Positions 1 to 6,030 of a DNA stretch of 9,382 nucleotides are shown here, one piece after another; within the stretch, counting starts at the first letter, position 1, and the number at the start of each line of letters is the position of its first letter. The DNA is from Comamonadaceae bacterium (lineage in GTDB: Bacteria > Pseudomonadota > Gammaproteobacteria > Burkholderiales > Burkholderiaceae_C), in assembly GCA_947374505.1 (NCBI GenBank), contig CANCCE010000099.1, positions 1 through 9,382 on the forward strand, given 5' to 3'. Below the pieces are notes generated by a model that worked only from the letters and a program-made list of their open reading frames with translations, ran no database searches and was not told where the DNA came from. The position numbers were made by a program, and so were the translations under genes.

Positions 1-435
1 GTGCCCGACTGGGCGCAGACCGCCTACGACGACTACGCCAAGCGCTTCCCGCCTGAACTCAAGGTTGAGCTGAAGGCAGTCAAGACCGAAGCCCGCGCTT
101 CTAAAACCCTTGAAAATTTGCTCGCCGCAGAGCGTTCGCGGATTGAAGCGGCGATTCCCAAAGGCATGCGCATCGTCGCCCTGGACGAGCGCGGCAGCAA
201 CATCACCACGGTTGCTTTGGCCGACAAACTGCGGCTTTGGCAACGCGAAGGCGATGATGTAGCGATCGTGATCGGCGGCCCTGATGGTCTTGACCCCGGC
301 TTCAAACAAGCCGCCCATGAACGCATTCGCCTGTCCGATTTGACCCTGCCTCACGCCATGGTGCGTGTGCTGCTGATCGAACAGCTGTACCGCGCCTGGA
401 GCATCACGGTGAACCATCCCTACCACCGAGAGTAA
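1..435 (+). CDS. rlmH: 23S rRNA (pseudouridine1915-N3)-methyltransferase RlmH, 5'-partial
   Basis: RlmH is a SPOUT-class enzyme that uses S-adenosylmethionine to methylate N3 of pseudouridine 1915 in helix 69 of 23S rRNA on the assembled 70S ribosome. The 144 visible residues cover nearly the whole family (E. coli RlmH has about 155). The GTG at base 1 aligns with an internal position: the PDW motif at residues 2-4 sits about 12 residues into the E. coli protein. The true start and about 11 residues therefore lie before the window, and GTG is probably an ordinary Val codon. The SAM-binding loop IGGPDG is at residues 91-96. The conserved C-terminal tail YRAWSITVNHPYHRE at 130-144 contributes to the active site of the knotted dimer. 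It probably belongs to a rlmH-maf-rng housekeeping cluster, but the GC-rich repeat at 441-526 separates it from maf. Function is assigned by family similarity; I am very sure of it. Confidence 0.96.
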   Translation: MPDWAQTAYDDYAKRFPPELKVELKAVKTEARASKTLENLLAAERSRIEAAIPKGMRIVALDERGSNITTVALADKLRLWQREGDDVAIVIGGPDGLDPGFKQAAHERIRLSDLTLPHAMVRVLLIEQLYRAWSITVNHPYHRE

Positions 436-440
436 TGTGG

Positions 441-526
441 CCCCCACGCTTGTCGCTTCGCGTACTTCGCTGCCCCCCGAGGGGGCGCATTTCCCATTGG
501 GGCGGCCCGGCGGGGAAACATGGCGC
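441..526. repeat. GC-rich palindromic intergenic repeat, Comamonadaceae type
   Basis: The rlmH-maf gap (436-555) is filled largely by a GC-rich block that does not look coding. It begins with CCCCCACGCTTGTCGCTTCG, contains a hairpin with arms GCCCCC (472-477) and GGGGGC (481-486) around a CGA loop, and ends with GGCGGCCCGGCGGGG (501-515). From general knowledge, near-identical blocks (CCCCCACGCTT followed by CTGCCCCCCGAGGGGGC and a GGCGGCCCGGCGGGG end) are scattered between genes in Comamonadaceae genomes. Its role is unknown. It could be a REP-like element or an mRNA-stabilising or terminating structure. Only one copy lies in this window, so the repeat status is recalled rather than shown here. 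The block also carries an ATG at 520 in frame with maf, which I do not accept as the maf start. Confidence 0.65.
472..486. other. strong GC hairpin within the intergenic repeat
   Basis: Six perfect G-C pairs (GCCCCC / GGGGGC) enclose a three-base CGA loop. Transcribed from either strand, this would fold into a very stable hairpin just downstream of the rlmH stop codon. No U-tract follows on the plus strand (the next bases are GCATTTCCC), so it is not a classical intrinsic terminator. It could act as a 3' mRNA barrier or a partial attenuator between rlmH and maf. Confidence 0.6.
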
Positions 527-555
527 TTGCGCTGTTTGACCTGAGAATCATTACC

Positions 556-1158
556 ATGCCTGATTTCATTTATCTAGCGTCTCAAAGCCCGCGTCGGGCG
601 CAGCTGCTGGAGCAACTGGGTTTGGCTTTTCAGCGGCTGCTGCCTGACCCGACTGAAGACGCCGAAGCGCTTGAAGTTGTGCATGGGGCTGAAGCCCCTG
701 CGACCTACGTCCAGCGCGTCACCCGGCTCAAGTTGCAAGCAGCTGTGGCACGCATGAAGCGTCAAGGTTTGCCGGTTGCGCCTGTCCTGTGCTCAGACAC
801 CACGGTCGCCTTGGGCCGAATCATTTTGGGCAAGCCTGAGAACCACGCTGATGCCATTCGCATGTTGACGCTGCTGTCGGGCGCGACACACCGCGTGCTG
901 ACGGCGGTGGCTGTGCAGCACGGCAAAAAGACTTTTGAAGCGTTGAGTATTTCAAACGTCACATTTGCCGAGATGACGCGGTCCGAAATCAAGTCGTATG
1001 TGGCCTCCGGCGAGCCCATGGGCAAAGCCGGTGCGTATGCCGTGCAGGGCAGGGCGGCGGTTCATATCACCCGCATCAACGGCAGTTATTCGGGCATCAT
1101 GGGCTTGCCTTTGCATGAAACCTCACTGCTCTTACGCGCCGCTAGCGTGAAGATTTGA
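556..1158 (+). CDS. maf: Maf-family nucleoside triphosphate pyrophosphatase (YhdE-like, dTTP/UTP type)
   Basis: Maf proteins hydrolyse certain nucleoside triphosphates, often non-canonical ones, to the monophosphate plus pyrophosphate, and are linked to septum/division control. I chose the ATG at 556 (200 aa, the usual family length), because from there the conserved N-terminus reads MPDFIYLASQSPRRAQLL. The in-frame ATG at 520 would add 12 residues encoded by the intergenic repeat. Visible motifs: phosphate-binding SQSPRR (residues 9-14), SDTTV (80-84) with presumed catalytic Asp81 (many relatives have ADT), LGKP (91-94), KAGAYAVQG near residue 160, and GSYSGIMGLPL near the C-terminus. The YAVQG glutamine and the SPRR arginines suit the YhdE (dTTP/UTP) subgroup rather than the YceF (m7GTP) subgroup; that specificity is inferred. 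The Shine-Dalgarno is weak (a GAGAA around 543-547). rng follows 16 bp downstream, the same pairing as yhdE-rng in E. coli, so they are probably cotranscribed. Confidence 0.92.
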   Translation: MPDFIYLASQSPRRAQLLEQLGLAFQRLLPDPTEDAEALEVVHGAEAPATYVQRVTRLKLQAAVARMKRQGLPVAPVLCSDTTVALGRIILGKPENHADAIRMLTLLSGATHRVLTAVAVQHGKKTFEALSISNVTFAEMTRSEIKSYVASGEPMGKAGAYAVQGRAAVHITRINGSYSGIMGLPLHETSLLLRAASVKI

Positions 1159-1162
1159 CACT

Positions 1163-1167
1163 AGGAC
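1163..1167 (+). promoter_or_regulatory. ribosome binding site of rng
   Basis: AGGAC lies 7 bases before the rng ATG, in the 16 bp that separate it from the maf stop codon. This is the clearest Shine-Dalgarno in the first three genes and fixes the rng start. No promoter can be fitted in this short gap. Confidence 0.7.
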
Positions 1168-1174
1168 CGCTCAC

Positions 1175-2656
1175 ATGTCGCAGGAAATTCTGATCAACTG
1201 GTCGCCTCAGGAAACCCGTGTTGCCGTGGTCGAAAACGGCGCGGTGCAAGAACTCCATGTGGAGCGTTCGCTCGAACGCGGCTTGGTGGGCAATGTTTAT
1301 CTTGGCAAGGTGGTGCGCGTGCTGCCGGGCATGCAATCTGCCTTCATTGACATCGGTCTAGACCGCACCGCCTTTTTGCACGTGGCTGATTTGATGAGCA
1401 GCATCAGCAGTCGCCATGCCGAGACAGAGCCCGGTAAGACCGAGGCTGCACCGCCTTTACCGATTGAAAAGCAGTTGTTTGAGGGCAAAGCCATCATGGT
1501 GCAAGTGCTCAAGGACCCGATCGGCACCAAAGGCGCAAGGCTGACGGCGCAAATCAGCATTGCCGGGCGCTTGCTGGTTTTTTTGCCGCAAGACAGCCAC
1601 ATTGGCGTGTCGCAAAAAATCCCACCCAAGCAACGCGAAGAGTTGCGTCAACGCTTGCAAGCCCTAGCGGGTGATTCCGGTGGTGGCTTTATTTTACGGA
1701 CCAATGGTGAAGAGGCGACTGACGCTGAACTTGGCGAAGACATTGCGTATTTGCGCAAGACTTGGGCTCGCATCAAAGACGCGTCTTTGCGTTTACCACC
1801 AACGTCTGTCTTGCATCAAGACCTCAACTTGTTGCAGCGCGTGTTGCGTGATGTGGTCTCTGAAGTGACGCAATCCATTCGCGTCGATTCTCGTGAGCAG
1901 TTCGCGAAGTTGCAAACCTTCGCCACTGAGTTCATGCCCTCGACCCTGAACAAAATTCAGCTGTACGCCGGCGAACGTCCGATCTTTGATTTGTTGAACA
2001 TTGATGAAGAAATCGCCCGCGCGTTGGGGCGTCGGGTGGAGCTCAAGTCAGGTGGCTATCTGATCATTGACCAGACCGAAGCACTGACCACTATCGACGT
2101 CAACACCGGTGGTTTTGTCGGCGCACGCAACTTTGACGAAACTATTTTCAAGACCAATTTGGAAGCCGCGCAAACGATTGCCCGGCAACTCAGGTTGCGC
2201 AATCTGGGCGGCATCGTCATTGTTGACTTCATTGACATGTTGCGTGACAACCACCGTGACGCCGTGCTGGTCGAGTTCAAAAAACAGCTGGCACGTGACC
2301 GTATCAAGACCACCGTCAACGGATTTTCTTCACTCGGCTTGCTGGAGATGACGCGCAAACGCACGCGTGAGTCACTGTCGCATCAACTGTGCGAGCCCTG
2401 CAGTGCTTGCAGTGGCAAGGGCGTGGTCAAGACGGCGCGCAGTGTGACCTACGACATTCTTCGGGAAATATTACGCGAGGCCCGACAGTTCAATCCGCGC
2501 GAGTTCCGGGTCGTGGCGGCGCCGCAAGTCATCGAGCTATTTCTAGATGAAGAGAGCCAGCATCTGGCCGACTTGAGCACCTTCATCGGCAAGCCGATTT
2601 CATTGCAATCAGAAGTCGCGATGGCGCAGGAACACTACGACGTTGTGCTGCTTTAA
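1175..2656 (+). CDS. rng: Ribonuclease G
   Basis: RNase G is the short homologue of RNase E. This single-strand endoribonuclease matures the 5' end of 16S rRNA and starts decay of some mRNAs in the cytoplasm. The 493 residues match the E. coli length (489), with no long C-terminal scaffold, which excludes RNase E. An interrupted S1 domain lies at about 37-130 (GNVYLGKVVRVLPGMQSAF). A variable polar loop around 75-98 sits where RNase G proteins normally carry an insertion. The RNase H-like and 5'-sensor regions follow. The catalytic Mg-binding aspartates are D308 in IDVNTGG and D351 in VDFIDM. The Zn-link cysteines are in CEPCSAC (C406, C409, C412), after the MTRKRTRESL motif. The ATG at 1175 is preceded by AGGAC at 1163-1167, a good Shine-Dalgarno. 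It is probably cotranscribed with maf. Its stop codon lies 2 bp from the convergent msbA stop. Confidence 0.97.
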   Translation: MSQEILINWSPQETRVAVVENGAVQELHVERSLERGLVGNVYLGKVVRVLPGMQSAFIDIGLDRTAFLHVADLMSSISSRHAETEPGKTEAAPPLPIEKQLFEGKAIMVQVLKDPIGTKGARLTAQISIAGRLLVFLPQDSHIGVSQKIPPKQREELRQRLQALAGDSGGGFILRTNGEEATDAELGEDIAYLRKTWARIKDASLRLPPTSVLHQDLNLLQRVLRDVVSEVTQSIRVDSREQFAKLQTFATEFMPSTLNKIQLYAGERPIFDLLNIDEEIARALGRRVELKSGGYLIIDQTEALTTIDVNTGGFVGARNFDETIFKTNLEAAQTIARQLRLRNLGGIVIVDFIDMLRDNHRDAVLVEFKKQLARDRIKTTVNGFSSLGLLEMTRKRTRESLSHQLCEPCSACSGKGVVKTARSVTYDILREILREARQFNPREFRVVAAPQVIELFLDEESQHLADLSTFIGKPISLQSEVAMAQEHYDVVLL

Positions 2657-2670
2657 AGTCAGCGAGACTT
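2656..2670. other. small symmetrical hairpin over the convergent rng/msbA stop codons
   Basis: AAGTC (2656-2660) and GACTT (2666-2670) are perfect inverted arms around AGCGA. The element overlaps the last base of the rng stop and covers the msbA stop at 2659-2661. The stem has only five pairs, two of them G-C, and no U-run follows on either strand. Its value as a bidirectional terminator is therefore doubtful, but it is the only inverted repeat I see at this junction. Confidence 0.3.
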
Positions 2671-4458
2671 GCTGCTGGTGTTGAAACCCAGCTGGTAAAG
2701 GTGGCTGTAGGCCCCGCCTTTGGCCAACAACTCTGCATGGGTGCCAGACTCGAGCAGTCGCCCACTCTCCAGCATGATGATTCTGTCGGCATGTTGAATG
2801 GTTGACAGGCGGTGCGCGATCACGACCGAGGTTCGATCGGTGGTCAGGCGAACGATAGCTTGCTGTACGGCCAGTTCTGATTCGGTGTCCAGTGCCGAAG
2901 TGGCTTCATCCAGAATCAAAATCGGTGCGTCTTTGTACAGCGCTCTGGCGATCGCCAGCCGCTGTCGCTGACCGCCAGACAACTGCATGGCGTTGTGGCC
3001 AAGCAGGGTGTCAATGCCGTTAGGCAGTTCAGTCAACAGCTTGTCGAGATTGGCGGCTTGCAGGCAGTCCAGCACGCGCGCCCGATCAATCGGCTGCCCA
3101 AGGGCCACATTGGATGCCATGGACTCGTTGAGCATCACCACGTTCTGGCTGACAAAAGCAAATTGTTCACGCAGAGAAGTCAGGCTCCAATTTTCGATTG
3201 GCACGCCATCCAGGCTGATGACGCCGGAGGACGCATCCTGAAAGCGCGGTAGCAAGTTCACCAGCGTGCTTTTGCCAGACCCGGAGGTGCCGACAATTGC
3301 GATGGTTTCCCCCGGTTGGATGCTCAGGTTGAACTGGTCCAGCGCTGGATTCGCTTCAGCGTTGTAGCGCACCGTGACATCCGTGAAGGTGATGTCCCCG
3401 TGGGCTCTAGCTTTGGTGAAGGTGCCGCTGGTTTCGTTGTCGATGTGGTCGAGCAGATTCAGCCCCCGCTCCAATGCCGCAATACCGCGGGTGATGGGCG
3501 TGGCCGCATCCGACAAACTTTTAATCGGTGCAATCAGCAGCAGCATGGCCGTGACAAAGGCCACAAAACTACCGACCGTGGTGACACCATTGGCGTTCTG
3601 CAGCAGCGCAATAGTGACCACGGCCGACAGTGCCACAGCAGTCAAAAGCTGGGTCAGCGCGCTCATGCCGGCGTGCGCCACTGTTGATTTGGTCGACAAA
3701 TGCCGAAGCGACAAACTGAGCTGATGAAAGCGGTTAGATTGAATTTTTTGTGCGCCGTACAAACGGATGTCGCGGTGCGCCAACACGTTTTCTTCAACGA
3801 CATACGCCAGGTCGTCGGTGGCGGTTTGACTCTCTTTGGTCAGCCTATACAAACGCTTGGAGAGTATCCGCACCACAGCGATCACCGCAGGAAACACCAG
3901 CGCCACCACCAGCGACAAGCGCCAGTTGAGGTAAAGCAGGTAGCCCACCAGCGCCAACATGCTCAGCACGTCACGCGCCAGTCGCATGACGGCGTTGACC
4001 AGCAAACTGGAGCCGTTCTGAACTTCATAAACCACGGTGTTGGCAATGGTGCTTGAGGTCTGGTCTGTGAACAGACTGAAGCGTGCACTCAAAATTTTGT
4101 CAAACATCGCTTCGCGAAGTTTTTGCAAGCCCAAGTTGGTGACCCGGGCCAAACCAAACTGCGCCAAAAATCCTGCCAGACCGCGCACGCCAAACAGCAA
4201 CATCAAAAAAACCGGCACTTGCCAAAGATGGAGGGCGCCGCCAGATTTAAAGCCCCGGTCCAGCAAAGGCTTCAGCAGGGCTGGCACCATGGGTTCAGTC
4301 GCCGCCGCCATCAGGGTCGCGACAATGGCCAACAACCAGCCACTTTTCGAACTGCTGAAGTAGGGCCAGAGCCGCACGACGCTGTCAGAAAGGGTTCGCT
4401 TTTTCGCTGGGGCAATCGGTGCAGGTGCGGCTTGCGGTGAAGACGATGAATTGTTCAA
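2659..4458 (-). CDS. msbA: Lipid A export ATP-binding/permease protein MsbA
   Basis: MsbA is the inner-membrane homodimeric ABC exporter that flips core-lipid A to the periplasmic leaflet for LPS assembly. It has 599 residues (E. coli 582); the extra length is mostly a Ser/Ala/Pro-rich N-terminus (residues 4-18). The membrane domain spans about 35-320, with family landmarks LLKPLLDRGF (61-70), NWRLSL (178-183) and the PIKSL block (311-315). The ATPase domain has Walker A GTSGSGKST (390-398), Q-loop Gln438, signature LSGGQ (493-497), Walker B ILILDE (513-518), D-loop SALD (521-524) and H-loop His549. All key residues are present, so it should be active. The start codon is TTG at 4458-4456, with GGAAA about seven bases upstream. 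The next in-frame Met lies inside the membrane domain and would remove TM1. It stands alone on the minus strand, converging with rng and divergent from tolB. The ABC exporter family is broad, but the pattern favours MsbA. Confidence 0.93.
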   Translation of the reverse strand: MNNSSSSPQAAPAPIAPAKKRTLSDSVVRLWPYFSSSKSGWLLAIVATLMAAATEPMVPALLKPLLDRGFKSGGALHLWQVPVFLMLLFGVRGLAGFLAQFGLARVTNLGLQKLREAMFDKILSARFSLFTDQTSSTIANTVVYEVQNGSSLLVNAVMRLARDVLSMLALVGYLLYLNWRLSLVVALVFPAVIAVVRILSKRLYRLTKESQTATDDLAYVVEENVLAHRDIRLYGAQKIQSNRFHQLSLSLRHLSTKSTVAHAGMSALTQLLTAVALSAVVTIALLQNANGVTTVGSFVAFVTAMLLLIAPIKSLSDAATPITRGIAALERGLNLLDHIDNETSGTFTKARAHGDITFTDVTVRYNAEANPALDQFNLSIQPGETIAIVGTSGSGKSTLVNLLPRFQDASSGVISLDGVPIENWSLTSLREQFAFVSQNVVMLNESMASNVALGQPIDRARVLDCLQAANLDKLLTELPNGIDTLLGHNAMQLSGGQRQRLAIARALYKDAPILILDEATSALDTESELAVQQAIVRLTTDRTSVVIAHRLSTIQHADRIIMLESGRLLESGTHAELLAKGGAYSHLYQLGFNTSSKSR

Positions 4459-4495
4459 GGGCGTTTTCCGTGTTGCCTGCTTGGTTAGGATTATC

Positions 4496-4518
4496 GGTGG
4501 ACTCCACCCCGTTAACGG
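4496..4518. promoter_or_regulatory. two abutting palindromes upstream of msbA, possible operator
   Basis: GGTGGA-C-TCCACC (4496-4508) is a perfect inverted repeat with 6 bp arms and a one-base centre. It is followed with no gap by the perfect 10 bp palindrome CCGTTAACGG (4509-4518). The pair lies 38-60 bp upstream of the msbA start and just behind its GATAAT -10 candidate, where a repressor or activator would act. The symmetry is directly visible; operator function is inferred and no regulator is assigned. Confidence 0.35.
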
Positions 4519-4637
4519 CTGGCGTGAGTCTACGTTGTTTGGCCTTTTCGGCTTGTCTAAAGAACATTTATAGTTGCGAATTGTTTCGTTTAGACTTTCC
4601 AGTCGTGTTTTGTCTTTGGCTGTGTGTACTATTCATG

Positions 4638-4657
4638 CTTAAGCCGTACCGGTTAAG
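4638..4657. promoter_or_regulatory. 20 bp imperfect palindrome upstream of tolB
   Basis: CTTAAGCCGTACCGGTTAAG matches its own reverse complement at 16 of 20 positions. It has 5 bp outer arms (CTTAA / TTAAG) and a GTAC centre, with mismatches only at two symmetrical pairs. It ends 31 bp before the first possible tolB start codon. This is typical of a dimeric regulator site, but chance cannot be excluded. Confidence 0.3.
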
Positions 4658-4688
4658 TCTGTCGTGTTGAACTGTTTGGGTTGTCAAA

Positions 4689-5996
4689 TTGATAAATGAT
4701 TTTCGTTTTGTGAACCTTCAAAGACGCAGTGCGCTCAAGGCCTTGTCTTCTGCCACGCTTTTGGCTGCCGCATCGCTGCCTGCGCTGGCTCAATTTCGCG
4801 TTGAAGTGTCTGGCATCGGCTTGACGCAATTGCCCATTGCACTACCCGCCTTCAAAGGCGAAGCCCAAGCCCCTCAAAAAATCAGCGCCATCGTCAAAGC
4901 CGACTTGGAGCGCAGCGGCATGTTCCGTTCGGTCGACCCTGCTGGATTGCAAGCGGACGAAACCACCCAGCTAGACGCTACAGCTTGGCGACAGCGCGGT
5001 GCCGACTCTGTCGCTACTGGCAGCATCACCACGCTGGCGGATGGCCGCTTTGATGTGCGCGTTCGTTTGTGGGACGTGGTCCGCAGCCAAGACTTGGGTG
5101 GACAGAGCCACGTGGTTTCTGCCGGCGACCTGCGTTTGGCAGCGCATCGTGTGGCTGACTTTATTTATGAAAAAATCACCGGTGAAAAAGGTATTTTTGC
5201 CACCCGTATTGCCTACGTGACCAAGACCGGAACGCGTTTTAACTTGTGGGTTGCTGACTCTGATGGTGAAAATGCCCAGTCCGCACTGACCAGTCCTGAA
5301 CCCATCATCTCGCCGTCCTGGTCACCCACCGGTGCCCAGTTGGCGTACGTCTCCTTTGAGTCCCGCAAGCCGGTCATTTATTCCCATGATGTGTCTACCG
5401 GCAAGCGCCGATTGCTGGCCAATTTCAAAGGCTCTAACAGCGCGCCCGCCTGGTCGCCCGACGGACGTCAACTGGTGGCCACACTCAGCCGCGACGGGGG
5501 CTCGCAAATTTTTGCGATTGATGCCAATGGCGGTGAGCCACGCCGCCTGACACAGTCTTCCAGCATTGACACCGAGCCGACCTACACGTCAGACGGCAAA
5601 AGCATTTACTTTGTCAGCGATCGCGGTGGGGCACCCCAAATCTACAAAATGGCCCCAACCGGCGGGACCCCGCAGCGAGTGACCTTCACGGGCTCCTACA
5701 ATATCTCTCCTGCGCTGAGCCATGACGGTCGTTGGATGGCCTATATCTCCCGGGTGGGTGGCGCGTTTAAATTGCATTTGATGGACTTGACCAGCGGCGC
5801 TATTTCAGCGATCACCGACACCAGCGCCGATGAGAACCCCAGCTTTTCGCCGAATAGCCGGTTGGTTCTGTACGCAACGCAACAGCAAGGCCGCGAGGCC
5901 TTGATGACCAGCACGCTTGACGGAAAAATCAAGGCCCGCCTGTCCGGTGCCAGTGGTGATATCCGCGAGCCTGACTGGGGTCCGTTCCAACGTTGA
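4689..5996 (+). CDS. tolB: Tol-Pal system periplasmic beta-propeller protein TolB
   Basis: TolB is the soluble periplasmic partner of Pal. It is pulled by TolA to release Pal from peptidoglycan during outer-membrane constriction at division. It has 435 residues from the TTG at 4689, or 428 from the in-frame GTG at 4710; E. coli TolB has 430 with a 21-residue signal. The start is undecided. TTG has only a weak GGG upstream, and GTG has no Shine-Dalgarno but gives the more usual short signal peptide. The signal has a charged QRRSALK segment (11-17), a hydrophobic stretch and a cut after ALA (32-34), leaving mature QFRVEVSG. The QRRSALK stretch resembles a Tat motif. The N-terminal domain spans about 36-170. 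The six-bladed propeller follows, with repeats SPSWSPTG (208-215), APAWSPDG (252-259), TEPTYTSDG (295-303), SPALSHDG (340-347), NPSFSPNS (383-390) and REPDWGPF (426-433). It is first in a tolB-pal-cpoB run; tolQRA is not adjacent. Confidence 0.96.
   Translation: MINDFRFVNLQRRSALKALSSATLLAAASLPALAQFRVEVSGIGLTQLPIALPAFKGEAQAPQKISAIVKADLERSGMFRSVDPAGLQADETTQLDATAWRQRGADSVATGSITTLADGRFDVRVRLWDVVRSQDLGGQSHVVSAGDLRLAAHRVADFIYEKITGEKGIFATRIAYVTKTGTRFNLWVADSDGENAQSALTSPEPIISPSWSPTGAQLAYVSFESRKPVIYSHDVSTGKRRLLANFKGSNSAPAWSPDGRQLVATLSRDGGSQIFAIDANGGEPRRLTQSSSIDTEPTYTSDGKSIYFVSDRGGAPQIYKMAPTGGTPQRVTFTGSYNISPALSHDGRWMAYISRVGGAFKLHLMDLTSGAISAITDTSADENPSFSPNSRLVLYATQQQGREALMTSTLDGKIKARLSGASGDIREPDWGPFQR
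4696..4713 (+). other. possible five-codon leader ORF overlapping the tolB GTG start
   Basis: ATG ATT TTC GTT TTG TGA (peptide MIFVL) lies in the +1 frame relative to tolB. Its stop codon overlaps the in-frame GTG at 4710-4712 as GTGA, the same four-base geometry as translationally coupled genes such as pal/cpoB here. No Shine-Dalgarno precedes the ATG, and so short a frame can arise by chance. It is recorded because it could explain initiation at a GTG with no Shine-Dalgarno of its own. Confidence 0.15.
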
Positions 5997-6018
5997 TTTT
6001 TTGTTTTTTAGTTTTTTT
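5997..6018 (+). other. poly-T tract in the tolB-pal gap
   Basis: Nineteen of 22 bases are T, arranged as T6-G-T6-AG-T7, starting right after the tolB stop codon and ending 12 bases before the pal ATG. No GC-rich stem of useful length precedes it (only the gapless CAACGTTG at 5988-5995), so it does not look like an intrinsic terminator. In mRNA it would be an unstructured U-rich leader just upstream of the pal Shine-Dalgarno. It could enhance pal translation, bind Hfq, or be a site for RNase E/G cleavage. Confidence 0.6.
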
Positions 6019-6021
6019 CAC

Positions 6022-6025
6022 GAGG
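6022..6025 (+). promoter_or_regulatory. ribosome binding site of pal
   Basis: GAGG lies five bases before the ATG at 6031. It supports that start over the longer open frame, which reaches back into tolB to 5917. Cleavage at the lipobox also needs the signal peptide to begin at 6031. Confidence 0.7.
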
Positions 6026-6030
6026 TCTCC

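Larger units (their letters stand above)
4459..4688. promoter_or_regulatory. divergent msbA/tolB control region
   Basis: This 230 bp gap is the only place for promoters of both msbA (leftward) and tolB-pal-cpoB (rightward). It is AT-richer than the flanking genes, above all from 4560 to 4690. For msbA, a minus-strand GATAAT (complement of 4490-4495) is one mismatch from the -10 consensus, but I find no convincing -35. For tolB, TATAGT at 4569-4574 is one mismatch from consensus, and TTGAAC (4668-4673) is 17 bp from GATAAA (4691-4696), but neither is a full sigma-70 promoter. Three palindromic elements, listed separately, suggest protein binding. A short open frame across part of it (4419-4670) shows no recognisable protein features and I do not call it a gene. 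Confidence 0.55.

Noticed and set aside
520..555. In-frame ATG extending Maf by 12 residues
   Set aside because: The extension is encoded largely by the GC-rich repeat and has no counterpart in the family; the conserved Maf N-terminus begins at the ATG at 556.
3316..3724. Two plus-strand open frames of 116-123 codons opposite msbA
   Set aside because: They lie entirely within the conserved msbA gene and show no protein features; they are antisense shadows.
4419..4670. 83-codon plus-strand open frame across the msbA 5' end and the intergenic gap
   Set aside because: It begins inside msbA on the opposite strand and covers the likely promoters and palindromes. Its hydrophobic Cys/Leu-rich translation has no recognisable signature, so I treat it as non-coding.
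5988..6018. Intrinsic terminator after tolB
   Set aside because: The T-run is long, but the only upstream dyad is the gapless CAACGTTG, which cannot form a proper stem-loop, and pal-cpoB would be cut off from the operon promoter.
5917..6030. Longer N-terminus for Pal reaching back into tolB
   Set aside because: The lipoprotein signal peptide, the GAGG ribosome site and the normal family length all point to the ATG at 6031.
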